Positions 13,334-15,575 of a stretch of DNA of 15,575 nt are shown piece by piece. The notes under the pieces are model-generated. The model ran no database searches. It worked only from the letters and a program-made list of their open reading frames with translations, and was not told where the DNA came from. Source of the stretch: Nocardioidaceae bacterium (lineage in GTDB: Bacteria; Actinomycetota; Actinomycetes; Propionibacteriales; Nocardioidaceae). Made by a program: the position numbers and the translations under genes. Each line of letters starts with the position of its first letter. Position 1 is the stretch's first letter. The stretch is from positions 1 through 15,575 of the forward strand of contig JACCUS010000155.1 of the NCBI GenBank assembly GCA_013811715.1, given 5' to 3'.

Positions 13334-14935
13334 GTGACCAGCGAGCGCGAAGGCAAGGGCGACGGCGAGGGACGGCGCCGGGGTCGCAAGATCCCGCGTC
13401 GGCCCAACCAGAACCCTCGGTCACCGCGGACAGACGTCTTGGCCCGGTTCAAGGCTCGGGGGCTTGATCCAGGCACGGCCCTGAGTGTCGATGGTGTCTC
13501 CCCACGTTCGACCCTGTACGTCGGCCCGCAGCTCGTGGCATCGGCGGCACACGACAACGGCGATCTCCTGGAGAGACTCAGCGGCATCGCTGGCGAACTC
13601 GGATGGGAGCTCGCCATCGATGATCAGTTCGCCAGCTCGAGGGTGACCCGGACGGCGCCAGAGAAGCGCCAGTTGGGCGTGTCCCGGTTCCGGTTGTCGG
13701 TGAAACCGGCGACTGCCTCCACCGTCCCCGACGCGTGGGCGCTGCTGCAGCGGGCTCGAGCGAGATTCGGTCTGCCGGCCTTGCAGGGGGTCGGTCTCGA
13801 TCATCTGTTGTTTCCCACGCCCATCATGAGTAATCCGCACTACGACTCCAACCCCCGCTACGACTCCAACCCGCACTACGACTCGAACCCGATCGCTTCC
13901 TACGGAAGGCCGGGTAGCGGCGGTCGGCAGCCGGTGGCCTATGCCGGCCCGCCCCCGCACCGTCGAAGCGACGAAGAGATGGAGGGACTCCGCCCGGTGG
14001 TCGGAATCTTGGACACCGGCTGCGGCGATCACCCATGGCTGACCGGCGTCGTGCAGGAAGGCGTCACCCTCGACGGCAAGACCATCGGTCAGTCCGCTCC
14101 GGCAACCGATCCGGAAGTCCATGGCGATCTGGTCGGTCCACTCACGGGTGTGATCGACGAGTTGTCCGGTCACGGGACCTTCATCGCGGGCCTGGTGCAT
14201 CAAGCGTGTCCCGACGCGGACATCTTGTCATGGCGGATCGTGAACTCCGAGGGGCCGATTGTCGAGTCGGAGCTGATCAAGGCGTTGACGCAGATCGCAG
14301 AACTCGTGCAGAGGGCCGCGGATGGTGAGCCCGGGGGTAGACGCATCGACGTGCTCAACCTCTCCATGGGTTACTACCACGAAGCGGACGAGGACCCGGA
14401 CGAGGTGCTGTTCGACCCCACGATGCGCGATCTGCTGGAGCTGATCGGAAGGTGCGGCACGGTGGTCGTCTGCTCGGCCGGCAACGACGCGACCGAACGT
14501 CCGCTCTACCCGGCGGCCTTTGCGCCACGACGCGGCGGTGGTCGGGCCGCGGCTGAGGATCGCGTGCCCGTCGTCTCCGTGGGAGCGTTGAACCCCAACC
14601 GCACCGTTGCCATGTTCAGCAACACCGGTGGCTGGGTCAACACCTATGAACGAGGTGCCTCCGTCCTGAGCACGATTCCACCGTTCGAGGGCGGCCTCGA
14701 GCCCGTTGCCAGATGGACCGCGGACGGCAAGACTCGCGAGACGATCGACCCGGATGACTTCACGGGCGGGTTCGCCCTTTGGAGCGGGACGTCGTTCGCG
14801 GCGCCCTTGGTGGCGGGAAGGATCGCCGCCAAGATGCTCGACGACATGCCGTCGAGGCACCGGCAGGAGAAAAAGTCGGAGGCTGTGGAGCGCGCCCGCA
14901 AGGCAGTGGCAGGACTGCTCGAGAGCAGTCCATGA
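13334..14935 (+). CDS. Subtilisin-like S8 family serine peptidase
   Basis: The 533-aa product carries a complete S8 triad: D227 (GILDTGC), H280 (SGHGTFIAG) and S487 (WSGTSFAAP), with oxyanion N384 (CSAGND). Residues 1-35 are highly charged (REGKGDGEGRRRGRK). Residues 36-160 form a pro-domain-like region ending GLDHLLFPTPI. Residues 166-186 are SNPxYD repeats, and 187-215 a Gly/Pro linker. There is no signal peptide or membrane anchor, so action inside the cell is expected, unlike most secreted subtilisins. Start GTG at 13334 has AAGGGA 6 bp upstream; the frame open before it overlaps the previous gene and is not coding. Neighbours are a sigma factor, an unknown protein and a TPR protein 7 bp downstream, probably one operon. 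The substrate is unknown. Confidence 0.93.
   Translation: MTSEREGKGDGEGRRRGRKIPRRPNQNPRSPRTDVLARFKARGLDPGTALSVDGVSPRSTLYVGPQLVASAAHDNGDLLERLSGIAGELGWELAIDDQFASSRVTRTAPEKRQLGVSRFRLSVKPATASTVPDAWALLQRARARFGLPALQGVGLDHLLFPTPIMSNPHYDSNPRYDSNPHYDSNPIASYGRPGSGGRQPVAYAGPPPHRRSDEEMEGLRPVVGILDTGCGDHPWLTGVVQEGVTLDGKTIGQSAPATDPEVHGDLVGPLTGVIDELSGHGTFIAGLVHQACPDADILSWRIVNSEGPIVESELIKALTQIAELVQRAADGEPGGRRIDVLNLSMGYYHEADEDPDEVLFDPTMRDLLELIGRCGTVVVCSAGNDATERPLYPAAFAPRRGGGRAAAEDRVPVVSVGALNPNRTVAMFSNTGGWVNTYERGASVLSTIPPFEGGLEPVARWTADGKTRETIDPDDFTGGFALWSGTSFAAPLVAGRIAAKMLDDMPSRHRQEKKSEAVERARKAVAGLLESSP
13829..13891 (+). repeat. In-frame 18-bp tandem repeat encoding SNP[HR]YD
   Basis: Three full units (13829-13846, 13847-13864, 13865-13882) and a half unit (13883-13891) encode SNPHYD, SNPRYD, SNPHYD and SNP. 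Synonymous differences between units (AGT AAT, TCC AAC, TCG AAC) show that the peptide is kept although the codons have drifted. It sits between the pro-region and the catalytic domain of the S8 peptidase. Confidence 0.9.
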
Positions 14936-14942
14936 TGAGGGG

Positions 14943-15575
14943 GTGCTGTCAGCCCTAGAACTTCATCGCCGGGGCCGTGAGGCAAGCAACGCGGGGAGGC
15001 ATGCTCACGCACGCCGACTCCTCCTCGCGGCGCTTGACCGCTGTGGCGATGACGAGACCAGGGCGCGCACACTCTTGACTCTGGCGCTCGTAGAGTCCGA
15101 GCTGGGGAGCCGTGACCAGGGGCTGAACCTTTGTCAACAGGCTCTTGCCCTGCAGGGGGTTTCCGGCTCGGTGCGCGGGCTGGCTCACTCCCAGCGCGCC
15201 TTGTTGTTGATGCGCGCCGGGAACGGGCAAGCGGCCATCGATGCGTTCGGTGCGGCTGAGGCGCTCCTGGGTGACGAGCCGGAACCAGTTGTGCGCCTGC
15301 ACCTGAACCGCGGCAACGTCTATCTGCAGCGAGGCGACTGGTCACAGGCTGCGGTCGACCTTGAACGAGCAGTGCACCTCGCGGAGACCGCCGACCTGCC
15401 TATCCAGCGTGCGAAGGCCGCCCACAATCTGGGCTACACGCATCTGCTCCGCGGTGATCTCGTCCAAGCCCTCACTCTCATCGACGGTGCCAGAGCCGTG
15501 CTGGACGACGTGTCACCATTTCTCGAGGCGGTGGGTCTGCAAGACCGCGCTGAAGTGCTCGTCGCCGGTGGGATG
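14943..15575 (+). CDS. TPR-repeat protein, 3' end beyond window (possible CHAT protease)
   Basis: A frame open from 14943 to the right edge encodes 211 residues without a stop, made almost entirely of helical pairs. TPR-like units fall at about residues 4-33, 38-71, 78-110, 116-149 and 156-189, with typical spacing (LHLNRGNVYLQRGDWSQAAVDLERAVHLAE; AHNLGYTHLLRGDLVQAL). Such domains are protein-binding scaffolds. The GTG start is 7 bp after the S8 peptidase stop, with GAGGGG just upstream, so coupling is likely; the exact start is uncertain. Two ATGs at 14932 and 14935 are in a frame that stops after a few codons. TPR arrays of this type are often fused to a C-terminal CHAT (caspase-like) domain, but no catalytic domain is visible here. 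Confidence 0.85.
   Translation, partial: MLSALELHRRGREASNAGRHAHARRLLLAALDRCGDDETRARTLLTLALVESELGSRDQGLNLCQQALALQGVSGSVRGLAHSQRALLLMRAGNGQAAIDAFGAAEALLGDEPEPVVRLHLNRGNVYLQRGDWSQAAVDLERAVHLAETADLPIQRAKAAHNLGYTHLLRGDLVQALTLIDGARAVLDDVSPFLEAVGLQDRAEVLVAGGM

Noticed and set aside
13829..13891. Tandem 18-bp repeat read as a CRISPR array or a peptide (RiPP) precursor
   Set aside because: Units are contiguous without spacers, too short for CRISPR, and lie in frame inside the S8 peptidase gene, with no leader peptide or modification enzyme seen.
11046..15575. A mobile element or phage origin for the sigma/S8/TPR cluster
   Set aside because: No integrase, transposase, tRNA gene, attachment-site direct repeats or terminal inverted repeats were found at either visible side. 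The right boundary is outside the window, so transfer cannot be shown.

Overview
The window is high-GC DNA from an actinobacterium. GTG starts are frequent, adjacent genes often overlap by 4 bp (ATGA or GTGA), several genes appear leaderless, and dapA is directly followed by an RNase J gene. Gene content is compatible with Nocardioidaceae or related Propionibacteriales, but that placement is inference. No rRNA, tRNA, CRISPR array, transposase or integrase was seen.

Layout. (1) 1-3609: paaABCDE, the aerobic phenylacetyl-CoA epoxidase operon; paaA is cut by the left edge and all four junctions overlap by 4 bp. (2) 3610-5083: a hairpin and a 10-bp inverted repeat, then thyA-folA, which make dTMP and recycle the dihydrofolate released. 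(3) 5050-6930: a leftward pair (NADPH-dependent FMN reductase and YceI-family protein) divergent from a TetR repressor. Two matching dyad operators with centres 36 bp apart lie in the 85-bp gap. (4) 7011-11045: dapA (lysine and peptidoglycan precursor synthesis), rnj (RNase J) and a strongly divergent membrane protein with about 14 helices, all rightward. (5) 11120-11863: a leftward SDR oxidoreductase, probably leaderless. (6) 11864-12199: a gap with several hairpins. (7) 12200 to the right edge: a rightward four-gene cluster. It holds an ECF-type sigma factor, a 160-aa protein in the position of an anti-sigma factor, a subtilisin-like (S8) peptidase without a visible signal peptide, and a TPR protein that runs off the window.

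Regions 1-5 are conventional metabolism and housekeeping. Region 6-7 is the part most likely to hold an under-described system: a transcription switch, a small putative regulator, a cytoplasmic protease with an in-frame SNPxYD repeat at its pro-region/catalytic junction, and a TPR scaffold. The TPR protein may carry a CHAT protease domain beyond the window; this is inferred from family knowledge and not seen. I read the cluster as a possible intracellular proteolytic signalling or defence cascade. The parts are supported by sequence; the joint function is hypothesis.
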